The notes under the pieces were generated by a model. The model was not told the origin of the DNA and did not search any database. It saw only the letters and a list, made by a program, of their open reading frames with translations. From Paenibacillus taiwanensis DSM 18679 (lineage in GTDB: Bacteria; Bacillota; Bacilli; Paenibacillales; Paenibacillaceae), in the NCBI RefSeq assembly GCF_000425125.1, contig NZ_KE384309.1:291655-355654 (forward strand): DNA of 64,000 nt, in the 5' to 3' direction. The stretch's first letter is position 1; each line of letters starts with the position of its first letter. Position numbers and translations under genes: made by a program. Shown piece after piece: positions 24,583 to 33,168 of this stretch.

Positions 24583-25659
24583 ATGACTGAACAACTTACG
24601 ATAAAGCCGCTTCGTGTGGGGGTCGTATCTACAGGCGGTATATTTCGTGGCGCTCATATGCCAGCGTTTGTTGCTAATCCTTATACCGAGATTGTAGCGG
24701 TATGTGATCCTCATAAGCCATCCGCGTGTGAGGTAGCAGATGAACTAGGCCAAGTTCGTGTGTACACGGAATGGCAGGAAATGTTGGACCGTGAGGATTT
24801 GGACATCATTGATATATGTTCGCCGAACTATTTGCACGCTACTGTAGCAATCGCGGCATTGGAGCGTGGCTTCCATGTGTTCTGTGAAAAGCCGGATGCG
24901 ATTACACCAGAAGAAGCGATGAACATGAAGGAAGCTGCGACACGATCAGGTAAGGTGCTGATGGTGATGCGCAACAATCGTTTTCGGCCGCGTTCCCGCT
25001 TTTTGAAGCAGTGGATTCAAGATGGCGGGGCAGGGCAGCTTTATACAGGTCGTTGCGGTTGGCTGCGGCGCAAGGGTATTCCAGGTAAAGGCGGCTGGTT
25101 TACGACGAAGTCGATGTCTGGCGGCGGCCCGCTTATTGACCTTGGCGTGCATATGATTGACTTGGCTGTATGGCTCATGGGCAATCCAAAGCCAGTTTCT
25201 GTAACAGGAGCGACATACAGCCATTTTGGTCAAACACACATCAAAGGGGAGACCCGCATAGTCGAAGGTAACACGTATGATGTTGAGGATCTGGCTACCG
25301 GCTTTATTCGTTTTGATAATGGTGCTACGCTGCAGGTGGAAGTAAGCTGGGCATCTCATATTGAGCAGGACGAGCTGTTCGTGGAGATGCGCGGGACTAA
25401 GGCTGGCTTCAGCTTAAAGAACGAGGAGTTTAAGCTGTTTACGGATATGGCGGGGGAGCCGCTAAACCAACTACCGCAAGTTCCGACGGGCGGTTGGGGA
25501 CATCAAGAGAACGTGAATCACTTTGTTGATGTAATTCGTGGTGTGGCAGAGCCGGACTTTACGCCAGATCAGGGCATCGATATGATTCGGATTCTTGACG
25601 CGATGTACCGCTCCGCCAAAGAAGGACGCGAGATACGACTGGACACGAAAAACAGTTGA
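24583..25659 (+). CDS. Gfo/Idh/MocA-family oxidoreductase
   Basis: ATG 24583 is chosen because it starts the family-like sequence; the frame opens at 24541 with TTG but that part overlaps the hairpin. The 358-residue protein has an NAD(P) fold (GVVSTGGIFRGAH), CEKPDAIT, and GGGPLIDLGVHMIDLAVWLMG in the substrate domain. The dinucleotide loop VSTGG differs from the standard GxGxxG. It is the last gene of the operon and about as long as the other Gfo/Idh protein. Two such enzymes with a ThuA-like protein suggest stepwise oxidation and cleavage of a sugar or inositol. Confidence 0.88.
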   Translation: MTEQLTIKPLRVGVVSTGGIFRGAHMPAFVANPYTEIVAVCDPHKPSACEVADELGQVRVYTEWQEMLDREDLDIIDICSPNYLHATVAIAALERGFHVFCEKPDAITPEEAMNMKEAATRSGKVLMVMRNNRFRPRSRFLKQWIQDGGAGQLYTGRCGWLRRKGIPGKGGWFTTKSMSGGGPLIDLGVHMIDLAVWLMGNPKPVSVTGATYSHFGQTHIKGETRIVEGNTYDVEDLATGFIRFDNGATLQVEVSWASHIEQDELFVEMRGTKAGFSLKNEEFKLFTDMAGEPLNQLPQVPTGGWGHQENVNHFVDVIRGVAEPDFTPDQGIDMIRILDAMYRSAKEGREIRLDTKNS

Positions 25660-25782
25660 GCAATTAGTATAAACAAAACTTATTAGTTGTACATGCCAAT
25701 AATCGATTCAACAATCTGTAAGTTCGAAATTACTGTTAGTATCCCTGTACAGCTCGAAGCTGCGTTTTGATTTGAGCAAGGG

Positions 25783-26494
25783 TTACACCAGCTTGGGCTT
25801 ATTGATTAACATATTCAATCCAATGTTGCCTCTGCTGTCGGCGATATGGATGAAGCCCATCGATAAGGCTTCATCCATATCGCCGTATGTGCAGCACAAG
25901 GAAACAAACAAGAGCAATGCCCAATAGCGGTCAATCGCTTTCGTGGATCGAACTTGATATCGATCCCTACCGAGATGGACTTTGGCTGTCCGAAAGTAAG
26001 TTTCAATCGACCAACGCTTACTGTAATAGCTCATTATTTGCGCATTGGTTAATGCGACATCTGTGCTTAGAAATGCTTTCATATTTTGAGGGAGAGAAAT
26101 CGTCACCATCTTCCCAGCAAAGAAGAACGACACCATTCTCAAGGAAATAAAGCTTGCCTTCGTATCGATAAACTCGATAATTCTTTACTCCGATGGTAAC
26201 GAGATCGGTATCTGACTTCGAGATATAGGAAGCAAATTCTTTGATGGATTGTCAAATCCCTTGCGGGTAAAGGATGCGATTCGTTTTCAAGCCGCTTTAT
26301 ACCTTATCACCGGACCGAAGCATCGTTTCAACTACATAATGACCATAGACTTGCTTACCTTTGAAATGGGAATGGTGATACGACGATCCTTGGACGGATA
26401 GGCGTGCCCGTGACGAAGGCTTTGTTTTCTCACATACCGTATCATCTATGATGACAAATATCGGACTTTGGTTCTGTTTGGCATGCCATCTCAC
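25783..26494 (-). pseudogene. Degraded DDE transposase of an insertion sequence
   Basis: Reading the minus strand, the segment holds a C-terminal piece (25783-26142) with TYFRTAKVHLGRDRYQVRS, resembling the DDE/YREK end of IS4/IS701-type transposases. An upstream piece (26297-26494) has VIIDDTVCEKTKPSS, where the first catalytic Asp would be. A frameshift near 26120 and a gap between the pieces break the frame, so it is not functional. The N-terminal part is missing or displaced by the membrane-protein gene. The family assignment is approximate. Confidence 0.75.
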
Positions 26495-26829
26495 TTTTTA
26501 ATAAATAGATGATCTATAAAAAAGAATAGCACAGCACCAATAATTGCAAACCCTCCAAAAGATGAATCCCAAATGAGAATAATAGCCGCTCCTGCAAAAT
26601 GGACAAAAAATGATACTAACAATTGGTATTTATTGATTTGTTTAGTAATAATGTCTGCTGCAATCGAGAATAGGATACCGTAGATAAAAATAATCGGGGG
26701 AACATATAGAAGGAAAATATACATTGATCTTAAAAAATCATTTGTAAATAATGACATTAGAATAGACAGTATAAGAGAGGTTATAGAGGCTGATAACACT
26801 TTAGAGAAAAGGAGTCTTAGAATATTCAA
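26491..26829 (-). CDS. Small integral membrane protein (112 aa), possibly UPF0715-like
   Basis: The start is TTG with GGAAGGTGG just upstream. The product is nearly all hydrophobic with four likely membrane helices (about residues 8-28, 36-58, 70-85, 88-107) and a short charged tail. It ends with TGA in the sequence of the transposase fragment, so its last codons may come from the insertion sequence. A likeness to the UPF0715 membrane family is a guess from size and topology. It separates two pieces of a decayed insertion sequence. Confidence 0.6.
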   Translation of the reverse strand: MNILRLLFSKVLSASITSLILSILMSLFTNDFLRSMYIFLLYVPPIIFIYGILFSIAADIITKQINKYQLLVSFFVHFAGAAIILIWDSSFGGFAIIGAVLFFFIDHLFIKK

Positions 26830-26914
26830 GCACCCACCTTCCCGATTTAATATATAAGGATTATAACTTAATTGAATAAAAGTAGCCTATAAACAACCTT
26901 GCCCCATCTGCGAT

Positions 26915-27067
26915 TCAGAACAACATGTGAAGCGTGATGGTCGAAACAAACCACGTCACATATTTGGTAGAATTAAGTGCTGATTTGGAAAAATACAACG
27001 GCAGTTTCCATTGTCGAAAGATATTGTTCCAATTGATTTGTTGTCCTAACGTATACGTATGAGACAT
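26915..27067 (-). pseudogene. Short ORF resembling a transposase N-terminus, probable insertion-sequence remnant
   Basis: ATG 27067 has GAGGAG upstream and codes 50 residues (starting MSHTYTLGQQINWNN) that stop abruptly. Sequence such as QWKLPLYFSKSALNS suits the start of a transposase, and the orientation matches the fragments at 25783-26494, so it may be the displaced 5' end of the same element. If so, the membrane-protein gene sits inside the element. A chance short frame remains possible. Confidence 0.4.
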
Positions 27068-27351
27068 TTCTTGTTCTCCTCTGCGTAGAGTCGTTGGTCG
27101 TACTTCTATTTTACACAGAGAGTCGAGGATGTCTCTTTTTGCATTTAATTACAGCGATTATTGGCAAGTACAGTTATTAACCTAAACGAGTGCGAAGCAT
27201 TGCGATATGTGCAAGGCTTCTTTTTTTGTAGAACGTTTTTGCCTCCCAGGACGATATAAGCATAAACGAGATTGGCTTTGTAATCGCACAGAAGGTTCAA
27301 CGATCATTCAACGCCTCTACAATGCTGGTTCAATAAAACGACAATATAAAA
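27068..27351. other. Gap between the insertion-sequence remnant and the tail locus
   Basis: I see no convincing gene. AGAGA/TCTCT (about 27117-27138) forms a weak hairpin followed by T5. A plus-strand frame at 27207-27425 has poor support and is rejected. Confidence 0.5.
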
Positions 27352-27365
27352 GGAACGTATGTTCG
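27352..27365. promoter_or_regulatory. SOS (LexA/DinR) box upstream of the tail genes
   Basis: GGAACGTATGTTCG matches the Bacillus box CGAACrnryGTTCG at every defined position except the first. It is about 200 bases before the first structural gene. A -10/-35 pair is not clear here, but the box suggests LexA control of tail-gene transcription. Confidence 0.75.
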
Positions 27366-27426
27366 TATTTTATTGATTGGCGTATCACCAAGCGTTTGGA
27401 CGATAACATGATAAATTGGTATTAGG

Positions 27427-27518
27427 AAAATCAAACGTAAACGACACACGGGTTCCACAATGGAACGATTGCGCTGAGCGCTTCTCATAGGTGTGCTTCG
27501 TATTAGGTTTGATTTTTT
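27427..27518 (+). ncRNA. Branched leader RNA ending in an intrinsic terminator
   Basis: The closing helix pairs AAAATCAAAC (27427-27436) with GTTTGATTTT (27507-27516), continues through short pairings (TAAACGA with TCGTATTA with one bulge) and CACAC with GTGTG. Inside lie two hairpins, GTTCCA-CAA-TGGAAC (27452-27466) and GCGC-TGA-GCGC (27471-27481), making a three-way junction. T8 follows the closing helix. It lies between the SOS box and the first tail gene, where it could act as an attenuator. A small inverted-repeat mobile element is the alternative. Confidence 0.65.
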
Positions 27519-27562
27519 TTGTTCAAAAGCGAGTTCAGCAGTGGAGGTGAATCTAGTAAACG

Positions 27563-28006
27563 ATGTGGGAGCGAAGTTATCAAGCTTTACAACGGAGGTT
27601 GGCTTCCTTGTTTCCCGAAGTTTCTGCTTGGTATGTGGGAAGTTGTCCTGAATCACCTGTACGTCCTGCTATAGCGGTGCAGCTTATGCAAGCAGAGGAC
27701 GAGAGATCAGGGGCTTGGACCTTATCATCTGCTGCTTCATGGCAAATTATTTATGTGCCTGCTCTTGTAAACGGATTGCCAGATGGCATGTCGCAGCTAC
27801 GGGCAGCCGAACGGATACGCAGTGATTTGTCCAGACAAAGACAACTGCGTGGAATGGATGGGGACGTGTTTGACCTCGTCTCCGTCAAAGGAGGGACTCG
27901 GGCGCACGATACATTTGTCCGAGTAACATTAACTGCGGAAGAGGAACTGCCGCAAGAACAGTACGATCAGGTGAAACAGATATTAGTACATTACAAGGAG
28001 GAATAA
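27563..28006 (+). CDS. Phage tail terminator-like protein
   Basis: The 147-residue protein precedes the sheath gene and fits the size, acidic C-terminus and position of a tail terminator or XkdJ-like protein, which caps the tail when a tail is complete. Because the locus has no head, such a cap would be the top of the particle. GGAGGTGA lies 13 bases before the ATG, longer than usual. The family is inferred from position and general sequence, not from a strong motif. Confidence 0.6.
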   Translation: MWERSYQALQRRLASLFPEVSAWYVGSCPESPVRPAIAVQLMQAEDERSGAWTLSSAASWQIIYVPALVNGLPDGMSQLRAAERIRSDLSRQRQLRGMDGDVFDLVSVKGGTRAHDTFVRVTLTAEEELPQEQYDQVKQILVHYKEE

Positions 28007-28009
28007 TCG

Positions 28010-29077
28010 ATGGGATTGCCTAGCGTAACGATTGAATTTAAGCAGAAAGCATCAGGAGCGGTAACACAAGGAGCCGCGGGGACATTGGCGCTTGTACTAA
28101 AGGATTCCAGTGTTACGGAAGCCAAGGAGTATAAGGTGTTTGGGATCGAAGAGATTCCAGCGGGGCTAAGTGTGGATAATCGCGCATATGTAGAGCAAGG
28201 ATTGATGGGGCTGCCCAAGGAAGTAAAGCTAGTTGTTATTCCAGTTGCAGCAACTGACTATAATAAAGCATTTGATCTGCTGGAAACGGTGAAATTTAAT
28301 GTCGTTGCTTTTCCAGGTGCAGCAGAAGCTGATGTGACGGCACTTTCTACATGGGCTAAATCGATGTTTGCCAATAAAGAGCGTCGGATTATGGCAGTGC
28401 TGCCCAATGCAGCCGCAGATCATCCGGCAGTGGTCAACCTAGCAACCGACAATATTGAAGTCGGCACAAAGAAATATACGGCAAGCCAGTACACCGCGCG
28501 GATTGCAGGCCTGATCGCTGGGCTGCCGCTAACGGTTGCACCAACCTTCCAGGTGCTGCCTGAAGTGACTAACGTACCCAAGCTGACGAAGGCGGAAGCA
28601 GATGCGGCGGTTCATGCAGGTAAGCTCATTCTTTACCATGACGGTGAGAAAGTAAAGATTGCGCGCGGCGTAACTTCGTTCCAGACGGTAACCGAGGCAC
28701 TGGGTGCAGATTGGAAGAAGATTAAGGTTGTCCGTGTGTTAAATAAGACGTATCACGATATTAAAGACACCATCGAGGATCACTACATCGGTAAAGTACA
28801 AAACTCTTACATGAATAAGTTGTTGCTTATTTCTGCAATTAATGCTTATTACGAGGTATTGGAACAAGAGGGTGTACTGGATCCAGGTAAAAATAGTGTA
28901 TCCGTTGATATGGCTGCACAGCGCACCTACTTAAAATCCCTTTTTGGGGCAGAAGAAGTAGCTAAAATGAAGGAGCAGGACATTAAAGAAGCAAATACGC
29001 GTGATCAGGTATTTCTAACGGCAACTCAGCGACCGCTTGATGCAATTGAAGATGTGAAGCTTGCCGTCTATTTGTAA
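28010..29077 (+). CDS. xkdK: Phage tail sheath protein (XkdK-like)
   Basis: The ATG has AAGGAGG upstream and starts three bases after the previous stop. The 355-residue protein is shorter than PBSX XkdK (about 466 aa). Its N-terminal half begins with LPSVTIEFKQKASGAV, and its C-terminal region (VFLTATQRPLDAIEDVKLAVYL at the very end) is typical of sheath subunits that link neighbouring rings. The sheath contracts to drive the tube into the target envelope. Confidence 0.88.
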   Translation: MGLPSVTIEFKQKASGAVTQGAAGTLALVLKDSSVTEAKEYKVFGIEEIPAGLSVDNRAYVEQGLMGLPKEVKLVVIPVAATDYNKAFDLLETVKFNVVAFPGAAEADVTALSTWAKSMFANKERRIMAVLPNAAADHPAVVNLATDNIEVGTKKYTASQYTARIAGLIAGLPLTVAPTFQVLPEVTNVPKLTKAEADAAVHAGKLILYHDGEKVKIARGVTSFQTVTEALGADWKKIKVVRVLNKTYHDIKDTIEDHYIGKVQNSYMNKLLLISAINAYYEVLEQEGVLDPGKNSVSVDMAAQRTYLKSLFGAEEVAKMKEQDIKEANTRDQVFLTATQRPLDAIEDVKLAVYL

Positions 29078-29193
29078 GTTGGTTTGCAGGAGTAAATTAT
29101 CTTAGCACAGTATAGCAGCACACTTATACTCAAAATGGATATGGCAACTGCTGTGGGCAGCAGAGTCAGGTGAAGATAAGGGAGGAAACTAAT

Positions 29194-29634
29194 ATGGCAA
29201 CTGCATTTCATGGGGAAAAAGTAATGTCTGGTACGTTCGGGGAAGTATGGCTGGATGGAAAGCTGGTAGCTGAAGCCCTTTCAATGGAAGCCAAAATTGA
29301 GATTGAAAAGGAAGACGTTCCGTTGGCAGGCAAGTTTGCAACGGATTCTAAATTTATGGGCTACAAGGGCTCCGGTACCTTGAAGATGCATAAGGCAAAT
29401 TCTCGTATGATTACTCTTCTGAGCGATCAGATCAAAAAAGGTATTAATCCACGGTTTATGATTATGTCCAAATTAAAAGATCCTGCTGCTGACGGTGGCG
29501 AAGTTATCACCATTAAAGATGCTTGCTTTAATGACTTAAGTCTAGTGAACTGGGAACTGAAGAAAAAAGGCGAGATTGAAGCACCGTTTACATTTACGGA
29601 TTGGACCGTTCAGGATTTCGTAAAGGTGGATTAG
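29194..29634 (+). CDS. xkdM: Phage tail tube protein (XkdM-like)
   Basis: ATG 29194 is chosen for GGAGG nine bases upstream; the earlier ATG at 29170 lacks one. The 146-residue, beta-rich protein has the tube-protein pattern KVMSGTFGEVWLDGK near the start and the conserved GYKGSGTLKMHK region. It forms the inner tube that the sheath drives. An ATGGCAACTGC-like copy occurs 60 bases upstream, hinting at a small local duplication. Confidence 0.88.
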   Translation: MATAFHGEKVMSGTFGEVWLDGKLVAEALSMEAKIEIEKEDVPLAGKFATDSKFMGYKGSGTLKMHKANSRMITLLSDQIKKGINPRFMIMSKLKDPAADGGEVITIKDACFNDLSLVNWELKKKGEIEAPFTFTDWTVQDFVKVD

Positions 29635-29726
29635 TGGGAGTAGTAGTTCTGGCAACTAGCAAGATGTAGGCGGTGTACGACGTATACCGTCTTTTTATAA
29701 ATGGACACAAGAAAAGGAGCTTAATT

Positions 29727-30149
29727 ATGGGAAAATCAACGATAGATTTATTGCTTGGAATGGGAAATGGAAAACTGCATCGGCCTTTCAAAGAAGTGGA
29801 GTTAAAGCGTCTAAGTCAGGCAGCGGGAGAGCCGATTGTGTTTAAATGCCAGGCTCTAACGATGGACGAGTTTGAGGAAATTCAGGACATTTCAATGTCG
29901 ATCAGTAAAAAGGGAGAACTGGAAAGCTTTAGCGCTAGTCGGGTGCAGTTGTTTACTGTTTTGCAAGGTGTCGTAGAACCGAATTTAAAGGACCCTCAAC
30001 TTCTTGAAGCATACGGGGTATCCACGCCAAAGCAATTACTGGAATCCTCCAAGCTGCTCCTGCCTGGTGAAATTACTCAAATTTATAATATGATTTCTTC
30101 CTTATCCGGCTTTGGCGAAGGCTCTATGGAAGAGTTAAAAAACGACTAA
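29727..30149 (+). CDS. xkdN: Phage tail assembly chaperone (XkdN-like), zero-frame product
   Basis: ATG 29727 has AGGAG just upstream. The 140-residue acidic protein matches XkdN, the chaperone that holds the tape measure during tail assembly. Near the end lies the heptamer AAAAAAC at 30137-30143, in phase to give a -1 slip that extends the protein by 63 residues (30143-30334), the well-known pairing of short and long chaperone forms in tailed phages. Confidence 0.85.
   Translation: MGKSTIDLLLGMGNGKLHRPFKEVELKRLSQAAGEPIVFKCQALTMDEFEEIQDISMSISKKGELESFSASRVQLFTVLQGVVEPNLKDPQLLEAYGVSTPKQLLESSKLLLPGEITQIYNMISSLSGFGEGSMEELKND
30137..30143 (+). other. -1 ribosomal slippery heptamer
   Basis: A AAA AAC is in the correct phase (last base of TTA, then AAA AAC). 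Nine bases later CGGATG (30153-30158) can pair with CATCCG (30199-30204), a possible stimulatory structure. The zero-frame stop TAA is at 30147-30149. Confidence 0.85.
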
Positions 30150-30334
30150 GGTCGGATGGCTATGGCGAGATGCTCTATTATTATTGGAGTCGCAAAGGCA
30201 TCCGGCCTTCTATTATTCAATCGATGCCTGCCGGAGAACGACACCTGATCCGAGCTTTCTATGAGATGGAGCAGGAAGATCGGGAAAAGATGGCCAAAAC
30301 GGGACAGGTGTGGATTACGATGCCTGCTTTATAA
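30143..30334 (+). CDS. C-terminal extension of the tail assembly chaperone, made by -1 frameshift
   Basis: In the -1 frame the sequence is open for 63 codons to TAA 30332-30334, giving a fusion of 202 residues with the zero-frame protein. The extension (GEMLYYYWSRKG, IIQSMPAGERHL, FYEMEQEDREKM) is basic/acidic and helical. It has no independent start with a convincing ribosome binding site, and it fits the gene's place right before the tape measure. Confidence 0.8.
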   Translation, partial: RLRSDGYGEMLYYYWSRKGIRPSIIQSMPAGERHLIRAFYEMEQEDREKMAKTGQVWITMPAL

Positions 30335-30348
30335 GGGGGTGAATATAG

Positions 30349-32460
30349 GTGAGTGTCAGAAAAACGAAGCAATTTAGCAAGGATACGGCCAAGCAGTATC
30401 AAGATCTGTCAACGGCCATGATCGAATCGTTCGAGCGGGCTAGAAAACAAATAGTTTCGACTCAAAAATCAATGACAGCAGAGCTAAAAAAAATGCAAGG
30501 CAAAGAAGAAGAGGCGAAAAAACCGTTTGAAGTTTTAAAAGAAGCGGGTGTTTCGGCAATGAATGCCATATCCAAAAAAGCGACGCTTGTGACGAAAAAT
30601 TTACAACAGATTTCGAAAATGGATATGGATGCCCCACCTCTTGTGCAAAATCTGTTTTATGCTTTTATGGGTATAGAGAGAGAAATGAATCCCTTACTTG
30701 CGGACGTTAAAACTAGCTTTCAAGCGGTATTCGGATCTTTGAAAATCAGCTCTGCGAGAGCAGCTTTACGAATGATCAAATCGTTCCAGTCGGTAAAAGA
30801 CCATTTAGCCCTTCAAGTAGATGCGAAGAAAATTTATTTTAAAGCGGTAGTTGCGCCTTTCTTTGTGCAAACTGCCAAAGTATCAAAAGCAATTGCTCAA
30901 ATATCGGTAAAGCCGATCACGATATTTTTTAAAGCAGTAGACCTTACTGCGTCTGCTATCGCTAGCATTGGCAAAGGAATTCACTCTCTCCTAAAAAATA
31001 TTAAGTTTGACAAGATGCTGACAGACGGGATTGGCTTCGCCCTGAACAGTGCTTTTGACTGGGAAAGGCAAGGGATGTCCATAAATCACATCATGGCATC
31101 GAGTCAGCCGGGGAAGCCAACTGGAACCGTTCAGCAAGAAGCTGACGCCTATCTTAAAATGCTTGATAGCAATATATCTAATTCTCCGTTTGACCCTGAC
31201 GACATGTTGAAGGCAGGAGCTTCTGCTTTAAAAATGTCAGCTGGAGATTCGACTCAAGCGATGGCAATGCTTAATTTGGCCAAAGATATGGTAGCCGTTA
31301 ATCCGGCCAAATCACTAGAGGACGCACTAGGTGCGCTTAATGAATTAAAGATCGGCAAATCGGGCATGAAAGTCGCTTACGATATAAAAGACTATGGCTT
31401 TGAGGTCGATCCGAATCAGCTTGCAGGAGCAAATGGGGATTGGAGCAAAATAAAAGGGCAGCAGGGGATTGGACTGACCGAAATGTTTAGCGGCGGTTCT
31501 GACAAACTAGGGTCAACGGCTGGCGGGATGGTCATGGTCATTAAAAATAAGTTTAAGTCGGGCTTAGCTGGCATGGGAAATGAATTTATTAAAAATTTAG
31601 CTCCTGAGTTGCAGAAACTGATGCCGTTTATGCAGAAGACGGCTGACTTCATGACAAATATTGGCGCAGCTGCGGGAAAAGCGCTTCCCGTTGTCATGTC
31701 TCAGCTGAAACGTTTTATTGAATGGGTTACTCCTTTAATCCAGCCCGTGATCGCGATTATCCAGCAGGTCGTGGAAAAAGCGGTACAATTTATTACCCCA
31801 TTGCTGCCACCGATTATAACGTTGTTCCAAAGCGTGTTTGGATGGATTCAGGAAAATATGCCTATCTTTCAAGAGGCGATTGGTGCGGTATTCGAGTTTC
31901 TACAGCCTATCATCTATACGATATTGGATACGTTTAATTCCTTATGGCAGACTTGGCAGGAAGCTTGGCCGGTTATTCAAGATATTTTATCAACGGCGTG
32001 GGGAATATTTGAACCAATCTTTAATGGAATTATTGATTTGTTTAGACTCGTTGTGTTTGTCTTTAACCAAAGCTTCCGGCCGATGCTTGAAATCTTATGG
32101 GGGCTATTAGAGCCTATTATGGATGGGATTTCAAAGATTGTGAACTGGGTGGGCGACAAGTTTGGCAATCTGATTGATTGGCTGATCGGTGGAGATCCTC
32201 CCGATTCTCCTAGTAATCCAGCTAAACCTCATGCGGCAGGCTTACATACGGTTCCGCGGGATAACTATCCAGCACTGCTGCATAAAAATGAAGCAGTGCT
32301 GACCGCACAAGAAGCAAATCAATATCGAAACGGACGTAGTGGAAGTCGTGGTATTACGATTAATTTAAACCATCCAGTGGCACGTGAAGAGGCCGATTTT
32401 GCCAAGTGGGCCCAAGTACTGCGTGCTGAACTGGAGGGTGCAGCGATTAACATGGTCTAA
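30349..32460 (+). CDS. xkdO: Phage tail tape measure protein (XkdO-like)
   Basis: The GTG start is supported by GGGGGTGA upstream. The 703-residue protein begins with charged coiled coil (about 1-60), then a long helical middle, a strongly hydrophobic amphipathic segment at about 440-615 with many Trp/Pro/Ile residues, and a C-terminal end with GLHTVPRDNYPALLHKNEAVL, the usual tape measure tail. The tape measure sets tail length at about 1.5 angstrom per residue, predicting roughly 100 nm, and it exits through the tube on contraction. Confidence 0.88.
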   Translation: MSVRKTKQFSKDTAKQYQDLSTAMIESFERARKQIVSTQKSMTAELKKMQGKEEEAKKPFEVLKEAGVSAMNAISKKATLVTKNLQQISKMDMDAPPLVQNLFYAFMGIEREMNPLLADVKTSFQAVFGSLKISSARAALRMIKSFQSVKDHLALQVDAKKIYFKAVVAPFFVQTAKVSKAIAQISVKPITIFFKAVDLTASAIASIGKGIHSLLKNIKFDKMLTDGIGFALNSAFDWERQGMSINHIMASSQPGKPTGTVQQEADAYLKMLDSNISNSPFDPDDMLKAGASALKMSAGDSTQAMAMLNLAKDMVAVNPAKSLEDALGALNELKIGKSGMKVAYDIKDYGFEVDPNQLAGANGDWSKIKGQQGIGLTEMFSGGSDKLGSTAGGMVMVIKNKFKSGLAGMGNEFIKNLAPELQKLMPFMQKTADFMTNIGAAAGKALPVVMSQLKRFIEWVTPLIQPVIAIIQQVVEKAVQFITPLLPPIITLFQSVFGWIQENMPIFQEAIGAVFEFLQPIIYTILDTFNSLWQTWQEAWPVIQDILSTAWGIFEPIFNGIIDLFRLVVFVFNQSFRPMLEILWGLLEPIMDGISKIVNWVGDKFGNLIDWLIGGDPPDSPSNPAKPHAAGLHTVPRDNYPALLHKNEAVLTAQEANQYRNGRSGSRGITINLNHPVAREEADFAKWAQVLRAELEGAAINMV

Positions 32461-32475
32461 AAGAGGTGAAGCAGC

Positions 32476-33153
32476 ATGATCCAATTTTGGCTGTCATTTC
32501 AAAACGGAGCCGAGCATCTTAGGCTCCCGGTTCCACCGCAGACCTTTGAAATGCAAACAGGTACGACTTTAACCTCTGTCAATATTCATAGTTTGGGCGA
32601 AGCGAACGTTATTGGCAGGAGACGATTAAAAGCGATATCACTTAGCTCGTATTTCCCAATCGTCAATGACGGTTTATGTCAGTACAGCAGCTTTCCTACA
32701 CCACAGCGATGTATACGGATGATTGAGAAATGGCGCGACAGCGGCAAGCCGATACGTTTGATTATTCAAGGACAGGGATTGAACATTAATGAAGCGATGG
32801 CGATTGAAAATTTTAATTATTCACAGAAGCACGGTCCAGAAGATGTCCAATTTACACTAGATTTAAAAGAATATCGCTTCTTAACAACTGGGAGTGCTGT
32901 ATCTGCTCCAAAAGGGCAAGTGAAGCAGCAGGGTCAGCCCCGTCCGAACGAGAAACAGATTCCACTTAAATATAGGGTCATGCCAGGAGATACCTGGTTT
33001 TGGATTGCTCGGAAAATATGGGGCAGCGGTGCGAAAGCTAAGTTTCTTCAGGAGCTGAATGAGCACAAGGGGATTGGGAAGAAAACGAATACGATGGTGC
33101 TGGATGACGTTTGGCTAACGACCCATGAGTGGAGAGAGATTTATTTGAAGTAA
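32476..33153 (+). CDS. xkdP: LysM-containing tail protein (XkdP-like)
   Basis: The 225-residue protein begins with the XkdP-type N-terminal domain (about 1-130) and ends with a LysM-like domain (about 160-215, starting LKYRVMPGDTWFWIARKIWG) that should bind peptidoglycan or fit a tail-tube ring. It follows the tape measure by 15 bases and has AGAGGTGA before the ATG. It is probably a baseplate hub or tail-tip part. Confidence 0.88.
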   Translation: MIQFWLSFQNGAEHLRLPVPPQTFEMQTGTTLTSVNIHSLGEANVIGRRRLKAISLSSYFPIVNDGLCQYSSFPTPQRCIRMIEKWRDSGKPIRLIIQGQGLNINEAMAIENFNYSQKHGPEDVQFTLDLKEYRFLTTGSAVSAPKGQVKQQGQPRPNEKQIPLKYRVMPGDTWFWIARKIWGSGAKAKFLQELNEHKGIGKKTNTMVLDDVWLTTHEWREIYLK

Positions 33154-33168
33154 GGGGGAGGTGAATAT

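Noticed and set aside
27207-27425. 72-codon plus-strand frame before the tail locus
   Set aside because: There is no good ribosome binding site, the composition is unlike a protein, and it overlaps the SOS box; I see no homology.
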